Of a DNA stretch of 64,000 nucleotides, positions 18,389 to 27,226 are shown one piece after another. Both the position numbers and the translations under genes were made by a program. This DNA comes from Bacillota bacterium. GTDB lineage: Bacteria > Bacillota > Syntrophomonadia > Syntrophomonadales > Syntrophomonadaceae. Below the pieces are notes generated by a model that was given only the letters and a program-made list of their open reading frames with translations, ran no database searches and was not told the DNA's origin. Location: the NCBI GenBank assembly GCA_029550685.1, contig JAKPGY010000115.1:31546-95545 (forward strand), in the 5' to 3' direction. The stretch's first letter is position 1, and each line of letters opens with the position of its first letter.

Positions 18389-19496
18389 AACCCTCTTGAG
18401 AATTGGTCTTATTATTTGTGCCATCGTTTTAGCCGGTTGGGGCATGCTGTGGTTGGTTGACCAGGGATTTAACGGAGTAATCAAAGAATGGATTTATAAG
18501 ATAGTATATGTTGACCCTGATTCTGCCGGACTAGGAAAAGTAGGAGCAGTATTTAAAAGCTGGGGGGAAATAAAGGAATTCCTTATCTATACCTTTGTTA
18601 CAGCCATTATTATAGTAGCTATATGCAGTATTGCTTCAGCCTATTTTTATGCACGGTACAGAAGTCAAAAAGATATCTCTTTTATTACCCAAGTCATGAA
18701 TTCCTATTTAAATTCAGATACTGATGACTTAACACTGCCCAATGAGTATTCTCAATTTGAGGCACAGCTTGTTAAAATAAAGTCTGTTGCCCTGAAGCAT
18801 GAGCAGCTTATGCAGATGGAAATGCAGCGCAAAAACGATCTCATTACTTATCTGGCCCATGACTTGAAAACGCCTCTGGCTTCGGTAATCGGCTATTTAA
18901 GCCTGTTAAGCGAAGCTCCCGACCTGCCAGTAGAGCAAAGAAACAAATACACCGGTATCGCCTTAGAGAAAGCTTATCGACTGGAAGAACTGATCAATGA
19001 GTTTTTTGATATTACCAGATTTAATCTGCAGACTATTGTTTTGAACAAGGGCAAGATAAAACTGGCCTTTATGCTTGAGCAGCTGGCTGATGAGTTTTAT
19101 CCCTTGCTAACGCCCCAGGGAAAACAGGTGACCATCCATGCCCCGGAGGACCTGATCCTGGTTGGTGACGCTGATAAGCTGGCTCGCGTTTTTAATAACA
19201 TCCTGAAAAATGCCATTGCCTACAGCTATGCCAACAGCACTATTACCATTACAGCTGCCCGGCAAGGGGACAATGTAAGTATTACTTTCACAAACCAGGG
19301 GGATCCTATTCCTTCACAGAAACTTGCTACTATCTTCGAAAAGTTTTACCGGCTGGATGCCGCTCGTTCCACCGCAACCGGGGGAACAGGGTTGGGTTTA
19401 GCAATCGCACAGGAGATTGTTTTGGCTCATGGCGGAACTATCACCGTGGAAAGCAACCCAGAACACACTACCTTCACGGTAAATCTGCCCTCATAA
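18372..19496 (+). CDS. VanS-type sensor histidine kinase
   Basis: About 374 residues: a short cytoplasmic start, transmembrane helix 1 (ETLLRIGLIICAIVLAGWGML), a ~50-residue external loop, helix 2 (EFLIYTFVTAIIIVAICSIAS), then HisKA with the phosphoacceptor in YLAHDLKTPLASVIGYLSLL, and HATPase_c with N, G1 (DAARSTATGGTGLGLAIA) boxes. The small external loop and DLKTPL box resemble VanS of the VanG/VanE group. The start is uncertain: TTG 18372 or TTG 18360, both overlapping the regulator; a longer frame to 18315 is less likely. Confidence 0.88.
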   Translation: MKSKSETLLRIGLIICAIVLAGWGMLWLVDQGFNGVIKEWIYKIVYVDPDSAGLGKVGAVFKSWGEIKEFLIYTFVTAIIIVAICSIASAYFYARYRSQKDISFITQVMNSYLNSDTDDLTLPNEYSQFEAQLVKIKSVALKHEQLMQMEMQRKNDLITYLAHDLKTPLASVIGYLSLLSEAPDLPVEQRNKYTGIALEKAYRLEELINEFFDITRFNLQTIVLNKGKIKLAFMLEQLADEFYPLLTPQGKQVTIHAPEDLILVGDADKLARVFNNILKNAIAYSYANSTITITAARQGDNVSITFTNQGDPIPSQKLATIFEKFYRLDAARSTATGGTGLGLAIAQEIVLAHGGTITVESNPEHTTFTVNLPS

Positions 19497-19514
19497 GAAA
19501 TTCTTAAGAGATTT
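19491..19514 (+). promoter_or_regulatory. VanR-box-like tandem operator upstream of the D,D-carboxypeptidase
   Basis: Direct repeats TCATAAGAAAT and TCTTAAGAGAT at 11-bp phasing; TCATAAGAAATT differs at one position from the VanR box TCGTANGAAANT. It shares GAAATTCTTAAGA with the operator in front of the regulator gene (there on the other strand). It overlaps the kinase stop codon. Confidence 0.6.
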
Positions 19515-19588
19515 ATAAGTTGGAGTTCCAAAATTGCTCCCTATTTTGTGATTAATTGATATAAAAACGCAATAGGGAGATGTTTTAT

Positions 19589-20545
19589 ATGGTACGAAAA
19601 GCAAAAAGGAAAGAATCAGGCATAAGCATCATTATATCAGCTTTGCTGATAGCCATAACTGTTTTGGCTTTCATATCCTTCATCGACCCTGGAGACCGGG
19701 ACCAATGTCCGTTTGGGGAAGACTTTGAAGAAATGAATCCCCAGCCTAGTTCATCGGTCTCTATACCCTTGGACAGGCTCAACAGTCCTTACGCTATTCT
19801 GATTGGCTTAAATGATGGATTGGTTGTGGAGAAGAATAGTGAAGAAGTTATTTATCCTGCTTCTTTGACCAAAATAATGACAGCGGTGGTAGCTTTAGAG
19901 AATCTGCCGGATCTGGAGAAGGAAATCATACTTACCGGTGCAATGTTTGAGGGGTTGCATGAAGCCAATGCTTCTATGGCTGGTTTCCAGCCGGGTGAAA
20001 AGGTAAGGGCCACAGACCTATTATTTGGGGCTATGCTTCCCAGCGGGGCCGAGTGCTGTAGGGCACTGGCCACCGAAATTGCGGGTTCGGAACAGGACTT
20101 TGTAAAGATAATGAATCAAAAGGCGGTAGAACTGGGTATGGATAACACCCATTTCACCAATGCCGTCGGACTTCATCATGACAATCACTACACAACCGTC
20201 AAGGATGTAGCTGTTTTGCTTAGCTATGCACTGCAAAATGATACTTTCCGGGAGATATTCACTTCCACCCGCCATTCTACTCCATCAACCAATATTCATC
20301 CCGATGGGATAACCTTTTACAGTACCTTGTTTCAGGAACTCGACGATCCCCAAATTACCGGGGGAGAGCTCCTGGGGGGGAAAACCGGATATACCGATAA
20401 AGCGGGACTATGCCTGGCCAGTCTAGCGAAAGTGGGAGGGCAGGAATACATATTGGTTACAGCGGGCGCTAGAGGAGATTACCATACCGAACAGTATAAT
20501 ATCACCGATGCTTTAATGGTATACAATAGCTTGGGAAGAAATTAG
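19589..20545 (+). CDS. Serine-type D-Ala-D-Ala carboxypeptidase (peptidase S11)
   Basis: A 318-residue penicillin-binding-protein-like enzyme anchored by one N-terminal helix (about residues 12-32). Active-site motifs: SLTK (residues 92-95, catalytic Ser and Lys), PSGAECC in place of the usual SxN motif, and KTGYT. It would trim the terminal D-Ala of peptidoglycan stem peptides outside the membrane. No C-terminal PBP5-type extension is present. ATG 19589 is chosen because AGGGAG ends nine bases upstream, whereas ATG 19580 abuts it. The upstream box suggests control by the VanRS-like pair. Substrate is inferred from family. Confidence 0.9.
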   Translation: MVRKAKRKESGISIIISALLIAITVLAFISFIDPGDRDQCPFGEDFEEMNPQPSSSVSIPLDRLNSPYAILIGLNDGLVVEKNSEEVIYPASLTKIMTAVVALENLPDLEKEIILTGAMFEGLHEANASMAGFQPGEKVRATDLLFGAMLPSGAECCRALATEIAGSEQDFVKIMNQKAVELGMDNTHFTNAVGLHHDNHYTTVKDVAVLLSYALQNDTFREIFTSTRHSTPSTNIHPDGITFYSTLFQELDDPQITGGELLGGKTGYTDKAGLCLASLAKVGGQEYILVTAGARGDYHTEQYNITDALMVYNSLGRN

Positions 20546-20723
20546 ATCAGTGCACAACCATATAGTTTTTGGTTATTCAATCAACAACCCGGCTAGCAAA
20601 ACCTATCGTTCTGTAATTATAAATGGACCTAAAAAAGGGATTTATATCTATAACGTAGTATTACCTATTCATAGAATTATCACCTAAAAAACAGACTGTT
20701 ACCAGTATTAATAAATACCTGTT

Positions 20724-20751
20724 CCTTTGGCAGATGCCAGAGGTTTTTTTT
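20724..20751 (+). terminator. Intrinsic terminator/attenuator immediately upstream of dgt
   Basis: CCTTTGGC - AGAT - GCCAGAGG is an eight-pair stem (one G-T) followed by eight T. The T-run ends only 20 bases before the dgt ATG, leaving no room for a promoter between them. Either it ends the carboxypeptidase transcript with read-through, or it is an attenuator in a dgt leader. Confidence 0.85.
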
Positions 20752-20771
20752 CCACCATGAGGAGGGCACCT

Positions 20772-21851
20772 ATGGAAATCAGACTGGAAATTGAACAGAG
20801 GGAATTAAAGACCTTAAGTCCGCTGGCCAGCCTATCCAGCGGGTCTAAAGGCAGGGCTGTGGAAGAACCTCCTGATCCTATCCGCACCAACTACATGTTG
20901 GATAGGGACCGGGTAGTTCATTCCAAGTCTTTTCGCCGCTTAAAACATAAAACCCAGGTCTTTATTGCCCCCCGAGGTGACCATTATCGCAGCCGTCTGA
21001 CTCACACCCTGGAAGTTAATCAAATTGCCAAGACTATAGGTGCCGGACTTAATCTGAACCTGGATCTGATTGAGGCAATAGCTCTAGCTCATGATGTAGG
21101 CCACACTCCCTTTGCTCATGCAGGGGAACAGGTCCTGGACCAGTTAATGGCCAAAGGCTTTCGTCATAACGTAAACAGTATTCGGGTACTGACCCGGGTG
21201 GAACAGCATAAAGGCCGCCCTGGACTAAACCTGACCCAGGAGGTGTTAGATGGGGTCCTGTATCACAGCGGGTATGGCAAAGATGGGCCGCGGCCCAGTA
21301 CCCTGGAGGGGCAGGTAATCAGATTAAGTGATAAGATTGCCTATGTTCAGCATGATATCGATGATTCTATTCGTGCTGGGCTGCTTACTTTGGAAGACTT
21401 ACCCAAATCCTGCCTGGAGGTCCTGGGAGATACCCATAGTAAACGCATTGCCACATTGGTCACGGATACCATTTATCATACCCGTACCATGATGGAAAAA
21501 TCACCCCAGTCGGTTAAGGTAGAACCCAGTCCGGTGGTGGAAAAAGCTTTACGCCAGCTGCGGGAATTTATGTTTGAAACTATTTACGAGGGAGCGGTAT
21601 GCCAGGCGGAACGATCCCGGGCCAGTTTTGTAATCGAGCATTTATTTAAGTATTACCTGCACCATCCCGATAAAATGACTCCCTTATATCGTCAGATAGC
21701 TGATGAAGAGGGGCTGGAACAGGCCGTGGCTGATTATATTTCCGGGATGAGCGATGCTTATTGTATTGCTGCTTTTGAGGATATATATGTGCCGCAGTCG
21801 TTGGTTCCAGGAAAAGCCAGTGATACTTACAATAAATCTTCCCTAGCATAA
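20772..21851 (+). CDS. dgt: Deoxyguanosinetriphosphate triphosphohydrolase-like protein
   Basis: A 359-residue HD-domain dNTPase. Metal-binding histidines and aspartates are in HSKSFRRLKHKTQVF, RSRLTHTLEVNQIA and ALAHDVGHTPFAHAGE; a further YHSGYGKDGPRPSTLEGQVIRLSDKIAY block is typical. Family members hydrolyse dNTPs to nucleoside and triphosphate. ATG 20772 follows AGGAGG with six-base spacing. It heads the dgt-dnaG-rpoD cluster seen in many Clostridia. Confidence 0.93.
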   Translation: MEIRLEIEQRELKTLSPLASLSSGSKGRAVEEPPDPIRTNYMLDRDRVVHSKSFRRLKHKTQVFIAPRGDHYRSRLTHTLEVNQIAKTIGAGLNLNLDLIEAIALAHDVGHTPFAHAGEQVLDQLMAKGFRHNVNSIRVLTRVEQHKGRPGLNLTQEVLDGVLYHSGYGKDGPRPSTLEGQVIRLSDKIAYVQHDIDDSIRAGLLTLEDLPKSCLEVLGDTHSKRIATLVTDTIYHTRTMMEKSPQSVKVEPSPVVEKALRQLREFMFETIYEGAVCQAERSRASFVIEHLFKYYLHHPDKMTPLYRQIADEEGLEQAVADYISGMSDAYCIAAFEDIYVPQSLVPGKASDTYNKSSLA

Positions 21852-21921
21852 TATTAACTTAACAGCTTTTCAACATTTTTGGAGGATTTTCGTCAAACAC
21901 AGCGAATACATGGTGAGGTAT

Positions 21922-23706
21922 ATGAGTAGAATTTATGAAGATGTTATAAAAGAAATAAATTCACGGTTGGAAATTGTCGATATAGTATCTGAAACCGTGC
22001 ATTTGACCCGTAAAGGTAACCGTTACTGGGGACTGTGTCCTTTTCACCAGGAGAAAACTCCTTCTTTTTCAGTTACTCCAGATCGAAACCTGTTCTATTG
22101 CTTTGGGTGTCAAGCTGGTGGCGATATGGTTACCTATATTATGAAACGGGAAGGCTTGGAATTCAGGGAAGCGGTAGAATACCTGGCCAACCGTGCTGGA
22201 GTCACCGTGCAGAAAGAAACCGCGGCAGTGCGCCGCAAACAGGACCAGATCCGCGGAGTTATGGCTGCCAACCAGGCAGCGGCTCAGTTTTATCACCAGG
22301 TATTACTCAGTTCTGAAGGGAGAAAGGGGCTTGAATACCTGCATCAGCGACATTTGAGCCTGGAAATCATAGAAAGGTTTTGCCTGGGTTATGCACCTGA
22401 TAAGTGGAATACTATTGAGGATTTTTTATTTAAAAAGGCTTTTTCTCAGGAACAGGTGAAATCAACCGGACTTATTAAACGTAGTGATCAACAAAACCGT
22501 TATTATGATTTATTCCGGGATCGAGTTATATTTCCTATTCACGACCAACGAGGTGAGGTAGTAGGCTTTGGGGGAAGAGTTCTTAATGACAGTTTGCCCA
22601 AGTACCTAAATACTCCAGAAACTGAGCTGTTTTCCAAACGCAGAAACCTATACGGTCTGTATCAAGCCCGGCAGGCTATGCGGTCTCTTAATCAGGCTAT
22701 AGTTGTGGAAGGATATATGGATTGCCTCAGGCTGCACCAGGCGGGAATAGAAAACACGGTGGCTTCTTTAGGTACGGCTCTGACCCAGGAACAGGCGCGG
22801 TTACTGAGAAGATTTGTCGAAGAGGTAATACTGCTGTTTGATGGGGACGAAGCCGGTCAGAGACAAGCCCTGAGGGCAGTCCAGATCTTGCATGCTGAAG
22901 GACTAAAGGTTTGGGTGGTGTCGCTTCCTGCTGGAAAAGACCCCGATGAATACCTGGATTTGCATGGAAAAGAGGAATTTTTGCAATATATACAGAATAG
23001 TAAAGTGGATCATATAGAATTTAAACTAAATAGATATATTAATAATGAGCCCGAATTACACCTGGAGGCATGTATTAGGATTATAAAAGCATTGCAGGAA
23101 GATATCGCATCCTTGGAAAGTGAACTGGAAAAAGATTATTATACTCGTTTGTTGTCCAGGCGCCTGCAGGTAGAGGAAAATCTGGTACGCCGCGAGCTTA
23201 ATAAATTGGGCGGATCAGGTAGAAACTCAGCTCTGAATAAAAATGGAATATTCAGGGATAATACTAGATACGGTAAAACTAGCTTAGAAGAGCGTTTACT
23301 GGTATCTATGCTGAAAAACCCTGAGATTTTCACAGAAATTCAAAGATCAGTAGGACTTAATATTTTTCAACAGAAGGAGTATCGACAGTTAGTAAAGAGT
23401 TTTGCTGATCTGCGGCCCATAAGTCAGGAAAGTTGGGGGGAACTAGGTACTATAGCTCGACAGGAGGGATTTACCTCGGCGTACGCCCGGGTAATGTTTT
23501 TAATGGAAGAAGAAAAAGGTCTTACCCTGTTAGAAGTACAGGGTATTATTCGCCGGATACAAATGCGGCGTAGGGAACTCCGCTGGCAGAAGTTTCAGGA
23601 ACGCCTGAATCAAATGAGTGAGGACGCTGATTTCGATCAGTTGCTCAGGTTTATCCTGGATCTCGATGCATTTATCAATCCAACCCATAAAGGGGTGACA
23701 TCATGA
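21922..23706 (+). CDS. dnaG: DNA primase
   Basis: A 594-residue primase. N-terminal zinc-binding domain (CPFH...CFGC), RNA polymerase domain with Toprim fold (IVVEGYMD, then [10 protein letters not shown]), and a C-terminal helicase-binding region. Makes RNA primers for replication. I prefer ATG 21922 (preceded by GTGAGG) over ATG 21910, though the spacing is short. Overlaps rpoD by four bases (ATGA), so the two are translationally coupled. Confidence 0.96.
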   Translation: MSRIYEDVIKEINSRLEIVDIVSETVHLTRKGNRYWGLCPFHQEKTPSFSVTPDRNLFYCFGCQAGGDMVTYIMKREGLEFREAVEYLANRAGVTVQKETAAVRRKQDQIRGVMAANQAAAQFYHQVLLSSEGRKGLEYLHQRHLSLEIIERFCLGYAPDKWNTIEDFLFKKAFSQEQVKSTGLIKRSDQQNRYYDLFRDRVIFPIHDQRGEVVGFGGRVLNDSLPKYLNTPETELFSKRRNLYGLYQARQAMRSLNQAIVVEGYMDCLRLHQAGIENTVASLGTALTQEQARLLRRFVEEVILLFDGDEAGQRQALRAVQILHAEGLKVWVVSLPAGKDPDEYLDLHGKEEFLQYIQNSKVDHIEFKLNRYINNEPELHLEACIRIIKALQEDIASLESELEKDYYTRLLSRRLQVEENLVRRELNKLGGSGRNSALNKNGIFRDNTRYGKTSLEERLLVSMLKNPEIFTEIQRSVGLNIFQQKEYRQLVKSFADLRPISQESWGELGTIARQEGFTSAYARVMFLMEEEKGLTLLEVQGIIRRIQMRRRELRWQKFQERLNQMSEDADFDQLLRFILDLDAFINPTHKGVTS

Positions 23707-24779
23707 AAATGGACCGAAAACTGGCCGAGTCAATCAGCGCGCTGGCTGAAAAGGGTAAAAAGAAAAAGAACCTTACCTATGAGGAAATCATCGAAGATCT
23801 ACAAGGGTTTAATCTGGACCCCGATCACATAGATGATATTTTTGAGCACTTGCAATCTCTGGGAATTGGTGTGGGATCTGAAGGCGATATTGAAGAAGAT
23901 GCCGATCATGAGAACATCGAAAATGAAGATGTCACTATACCGGATGGCATTGAAATAGATGATCCTGTCCGTATGTATCTTAAGGAGATTGGGCGGGTGC
24001 CCCTGCTCACCGCTGAGGAAGAAATCGAACTGGCCAACCGTATTGAGGCTGGAGACGATGAGGCCCGCCGCCAATTGGTGGAAGCTAATCTTCGCTTGGT
24101 AGTAAGCATAGCCAAGCGTTATGTAGGCCGCGGCATGCTTTTCCTGGACCTTATTCAGGAAGGTAATCTGGGGTTGATGAAAGCCGTGGAGAAGTTTGAT
24201 TACCGCAAAGGTTTTAAGTTCAGTACTTATGCTACCTGGTGGATTAGACAGGCTATCACTCGTGCTATTGCAGATCAGGCCCGCACTATTCGTATACCGG
24301 TACATATGGTGGAGACTATTAACAAGCTGTCCCGGGTACAGAGGACATTACTCCAGGAAAAAGGACGAGAACCTACCCCAGCGGAAATCGCCGAGGCCAT
24401 GGATATCCCAGTGGAGAGAGTCATTGAAATTATGAAAGTTGCCCAGGAGCCGGTTTCTCTGGAAACTCCTATTGGCGAAGAAGATGACAGTCATCTGGGA
24501 GATTTTATTACTGATGAGGACGCAGAATCTCCGGAAGAATCTGCTTCATTTGTACTGTTGCGGGAACACCTGGATGGAATTCTCAATACCTTAACCGATA
24601 GGGAGGAAAAGGTCTTAAGACTGCGTTTTGGGCTGGATGATGGGCGGCCGCGCACCCTGGAAGAAGTTGGCCAGGAGTTTGGCGTAACCCGGGAGCGTAT
24701 CCGCCAGATTGAGGCTAAGGCCTTGCGCAAATTGCGCCATCCTTCCCGAAGCAAAAAGCTGAAAGATTATATAGAATAA
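23703..24779 (+). CDS. rpoD: RNA polymerase primary sigma factor SigA (RpoD)
   Basis: A 358-residue group 1 sigma factor. Region 1.1-like N terminus with a [10 protein letters not shown] stretch, region 1.2 [17 protein letters not shown], region 2 ([29 protein letters not shown]), region 3, and region 4 with the helix-turn-helix [28 protein letters not shown]. Directs housekeeping transcription at TTGACA/TATAAT promoters, several of which are visible in this window. Start ATG 23703 overlaps the dnaG stop. Confidence 0.98.
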   Translation: MKMDRKLAESISALAEKGKKKKNLTYEEIIEDLQGFNLDPDHIDDIFEHLQSLGIGVGSEGDIEEDADHENIENEDVTIPDGIEIDDPVRMYLKEIGRVPLLTAEEEIELANRIEAGDDEARRQLVEANLRLVVSIAKRYVGRGMLFLDLIQEGNLGLMKAVEKFDYRKGFKFSTYATWWIRQAITRAIADQARTIRIPVHMVETINKLSRVQRTLLQEKGREPTPAEIAEAMDIPVERVIEIMKVAQEPVSLETPIGEEDDSHLGDFITDEDAESPEESASFVLLREHLDGILNTLTDREEKVLRLRFGLDDGRPRTLEEVGQEFGVTRERIRQIEAKALRKLRHPSRSKKLKDYIE

Positions 24780-24793
24780 TCTCCGTAGGGAAG

Positions 24794-24823
24794 TTGACAA
24801 GAGGCTATCCGCCGTTATATAAT
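24794..24823 (+). promoter_or_regulatory. Sigma-A promoter for tRNA-Asn
   Basis: TTGACA (24794-24799), 18-base spacer, TATAAT (24818-24823), both perfect hexamers, ending 17 bases before the tRNA. Confidence 0.85.
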
Positions 24824-24840
24824 GTGAGTCGTTGGGACTT

Positions 24841-24915
24841 TCCTCGATAGCTCAACGGTAGAGCATCCGGCTGTTAACCGGAGGGTTGTAGGTTCGAATC
24901 CTACTCGGGGAGCCA
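24841..24915 (+). tRNA. tRNA-Asn (anticodon GTT)
   Basis: Cloverleaf with acceptor TCCTCGA/TCGGGGA, D-loop AGCTCAACGGTAGAGC, anticodon GTT at 24873-24875, T-loop GGTTCGAATCC and encoded CCA. Own promoter and terminator. Confidence 0.97.
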
Positions 24916-24928
24916 TTTAGCAGACTAC

Positions 24929-24963
24929 AGCGGTAACCCCCTGTATGAGAGTTACCGCTTTTT
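24929..24963 (+). terminator. Intrinsic terminator after tRNA-Asn
   Basis: Perfect nine-pair stem AGCGGTAAC (24929-24937) / GTTACCGCT (24951-24959) followed by a T-run. Confidence 0.85.
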
Positions 24964-24991
24964 ACTTGAAAGCTTGGATAGATAATATCTA

Positions 24992-25020
24992 TTGACGTTT
25001 TACCGCAGATTTAATATACT
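24992..25020 (+). promoter_or_regulatory. Sigma-A promoter for the tRNA-Met/Glu/Val cluster
   Basis: TTGACG (24992-24997), 17-base spacer, TATACT (25015-25020), ending 25 bases before tRNA-Met. Confidence 0.85.
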
Positions 25021-25045
25021 ATCACATGCAAGGTCGCGGTAATAC

Positions 25046-25121
25046 GGGCCTATAGCTCAGTTGGTAGAGCTACCGGCTCATAACCGGTTGGTCCCAGGTT
25101 CGAGTCCTGGTAGGCCCACCA
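25046..25121 (+). tRNA. tRNA-Met (anticodon CAT)
   Basis: Acceptor GGGCCTA/TAGGCCC pairs fully from the first base, which argues against an initiator. Anticodon CAT at 25079-25081; T-arm GGTTCGAGTCC; CCA encoded. A lysidine-type tRNA-Ile cannot be excluded by eye. Confidence 0.92.
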
Positions 25122-25228
25122 TTTGAGAAGTGTGATGTGGGAGGTTGGGAGTGAGAACTTAGAAGGTGGAAGTGAGAATACGACTTCTGCCATCCGGCTT
25201 CAGACTTCCGATTTCCGACTTCCGATTC

Positions 25229-25303
25229 GGCCCCGTGGTCAAGCGGTTAAGACACCGCCCTTTCACGGCGGTAACAGGGGTTCGAGTCCCCTCGGGGTCA
25301 CCA
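25229..25303 (+). tRNA. tRNA-Glu (anticodon TTC)
   Basis: Acceptor GGCCCCG/CGGGGTC, anticodon TTC at 25262-25264, T-arm GGTTCGAGTCCCC, CCA encoded. Only three bases separate it from tRNA-Val. Confidence 0.96.
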
Positions 25304-25306
25304 TTT

Positions 25307-25382
25307 GGGCGGTTAGCTCAGTTGGGAGAGCACCTGCCTTACAAGCAGGGGGTCACTGGTTCGAGTCCAGTATCGCCCACCA
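25307..25382 (+). tRNA. tRNA-Val (anticodon TAC)
   Basis: Acceptor GGGCGGT/ATCGCCC, D-arm TAGCTCAGTTGGGAGAGC, anticodon TAC at 25340-25342, CCA encoded. A terminator follows directly. Confidence 0.96.
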
Positions 25383-25392
25383 TAAATGTTAA

Positions 25393-25422
25393 AAAAGCCT
25401 GTCATATACCTGACAGGCTTTT
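25393..25422 (+). terminator. Intrinsic terminator after the tRNA cluster
   Basis: AAAAGCCTGTCA (25393-25404) pairs with TGACAGGCTTTT (25411-25422), loop of six; symmetrical, so it could also serve the convergent gene. Confidence 0.88.
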
Positions 25423-25480
25423 CGATTTTCTGCCCCGGATGCGTTCCGGATATTTTGCGCCAGTTACCCCCCGACAATCT

Positions 25481-26356
25481 TTACAATTCATAAGATCTAG
25501 GCCATACTAAAACTTTTTCGCCGCCTTGTCCTCTGACCAGCACTCGGGCATATTCAGCTGCATCATCGGTACTAAGAGCTACTGCTTCTCCCGGGTAGCC
25601 ACTAGGTTTCAGGTGGATCCAGGAGCCAACATCAAAAAAAGTGTCCAGAGGGTTATCGGAGTGCCCCACTTGCAGCATCGCACGAACATGTTCACAATCG
25701 CTGTCATTTTTAACTAGGAAAGTGGCTTTGGTCCGGGCACCTAAAGGTATGGGTGTAGATGCTTCCAGGGGAGCACACTGGGAGGGATCTGGAATAACCA
25801 GCGTTTCCTGGTCATAAATTTTCAGTTTTTCATCTGTAAATTTGATATGCAGCACCGGCCAGACCTCTCGATCCTCAAAGTTTGTACTGCGAAAGCCCAC
25901 TAAATTATTATTTCTTTCATTTCCTTTAAGCAATAAACCATGGTTGGGTATGGAACCATCGTACCAACCTATTACCAGATCAGTAATATCTATACGAACT
26001 TTTCCGTCGGGAGGACCGGAGAAAATGGTGACGACGCCATCTGGTGTTGATTTGGCCTTAGGCTGATTGTTCCAAGTTACCGAATACTGGTTCCAACTAC
26101 CTAACAGGCGGTGAACAGTAACATTTATCGGTTTTCCCGAAACCTCATTGCGGTAAATGGTTAGCTCCAGGGTAGCCTCTTCTATGGTGCTGGCGGGGGG
26201 AATTTTATCTACATTAAACTGCAGCAGGGATCGGTAATCGTCACCTGGCTTTAGATACTGGCTAACGAACAGAGCGATTTCACCGCCGAAGTTCTGGCTG
26301 GCATACCATTCTGATACATAGGCATCCTGGAAAGGCAGTATTGATACTTTGGCCAT
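25481..26356 (-). CDS. DNRLRE domain-containing protein
   Basis: A 291-residue protein without a signal peptide. Residues 1-165 form a DNRLRE (CBM96-like) beta-sandwich: AYVSEWYASQNFGGE, RSLLQFNVDKIPPASTIEEATLELTIY, SVTWNNQP and DITDLVIGWYDGSIPNHGLLLKG are the repeating landmarks. The C-terminal 100 residues are a separate beta-rich domain often joined to DNRLRE in Clostridia. Such proteins are thought to be surface or spore-coat structural components; this is inference. ATG 26356 (minus strand) has the SD AAAGAGGAC. Convergent with the tRNAs. Confidence 0.85.
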   Translation of the reverse strand: MAKVSILPFQDAYVSEWYASQNFGGEIALFVSQYLKPGDDYRSLLQFNVDKIPPASTIEEATLELTIYRNEVSGKPINVTVHRLLGSWNQYSVTWNNQPKAKSTPDGVVTIFSGPPDGKVRIDITDLVIGWYDGSIPNHGLLLKGNERNNNLVGFRSTNFEDREVWPVLHIKFTDEKLKIYDQETLVIPDPSQCAPLEASTPIPLGARTKATFLVKNDSDCEHVRAMLQVGHSDNPLDTFFDVGSWIHLKPSGYPGEAVALSTDDAAEYARVLVRGQGGEKVLVWPRSYEL

Positions 26357-26617
26357 AGTATCGTCCTCTTTATAGAGAATTCTACCTTAGCATACGTGAG
26401 TGTAAGGATATTTGTTACTGTTAGCCGGAAAATTTCCTTAGTATCCACATTTAATATACATATAACTAAATTGGAATTTATGCCAAACAATGTAACCTTA
26501 TGGTGGGGAGTTTAATAAGATGTGGTAGAAAAGCGATAAACCGAACCTAAGATCTAACATAAAATGGTAGTTCTTGGGGAAGGTGCTTGAAATTAAAACC
26601 AACAGGAGGTATGAGAA
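26357..26617 (+). other. Divergent intergenic region between the DNRLRE and DUF4489-like genes
   Basis: 261 AT-rich bases that must hold both divergent promoters. I see no convincing sigma-A pair; the absence would fit sporulation sigma factors, but I cannot show that. Confidence 0.4.
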
Positions 26618-27163
26618 ATGACCAATTATAAGGATGATGGGTGCAAGGATTATTATCCTCCTCCCCATCGGCGTCCTCGTCCGAAAATCAACCAGACTAT
26701 TTTAGCCTGTGGAAATGGCAGTGGCCTGATTATTCCCGACCATAATGAGGAAAATTCTCAACTTTTTAATCCCTATACTATTGCCAGTGTCTCCATCGAC
26801 ACCTCGGAATTGAAGAAGGCCAACGTAAAAATTGAATTCTCCAGTATTATTACATTCCGTGAAAACGATGGTGCCGATCTGCGCTTGACTTTCCAATTGA
26901 GCAAGTCCTATCAGTTTGGCAGCAAGATCCCGCTGGGCACCTGGACATTTGAAAGAGATTTCGAATTTGATGAAGATGTCGAGACTACCGACTCCTTTGC
27001 CTTCCATTTCTGCGAGTGCGATGCCTGCCCTGGCTGTGCCTATTACACAGTCGAACTCATTAACGTAGAAAGCGATGGAGTAGATTTCGCGGCCATCACC
27101 AGTCCGATGATAAGTGCTGTAGCAGTTGGCCCTCTGGATGACGACCACGATGATTATTATTAA
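26618..27163 (+). CDS. DUF4489-like protein
   Basis: A 181-residue acidic protein with a Pro/Arg/His-rich N terminus (YYPPPHRRPRP), a beta-rich middle (SIDTSELKKANVKIEFSS, LRLTFQLSK) and a cysteine motif CECDACPGCAYYTVEL near residues 134-149, ending in an Asp/Tyr tail. The CxxCxxC-type motif followed by YTVE is what I associate with DUF4489, a Clostridia family of unknown function. Good SD AGGAGGT before ATG. Divergent from the DNRLRE gene; both may belong to an outer spore or cell-surface layer (inference). Confidence 0.7.
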   Translation: MTNYKDDGCKDYYPPPHRRPRPKINQTILACGNGSGLIIPDHNEENSQLFNPYTIASVSIDTSELKKANVKIEFSSIITFRENDGADLRLTFQLSKSYQFGSKIPLGTWTFERDFEFDEDVETTDSFAFHFCECDACPGCAYYTVELINVESDGVDFAAITSPMISAVAVGPLDDDHDDYY

Positions 27164-27177
27164 AATTTAACCAGAAG

Positions 27178-27207
27178 AACCCGGGATTGTCCCGGGTTCA
27201 GCTTTTT
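27178..27207 (+). terminator. Intrinsic terminator after the DUF4489-like gene
   Basis: AACCCGGGA - TTG - TCCCGGGTT perfect stem, then CAGC and five T. Confidence 0.85.
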
Positions 27208-27226
27208 CTGGTAACTAATTACGGTT

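Noticed and set aside
17591..20545. Glycopeptide-resistance (van) gene cluster
   Set aside because: Regulator, kinase and carboxypeptidase are present but there is no D-Ala-D-Lac/Ser ligase, dehydrogenase or VanX. Regulation resembles Van, but resistance cannot be claimed.
25123..25510. Two overlapping + strand open frames across the tRNA region
   Set aside because: They run through the tRNA-Glu and tRNA-Val genes and have no ribosome binding site or protein-like composition.
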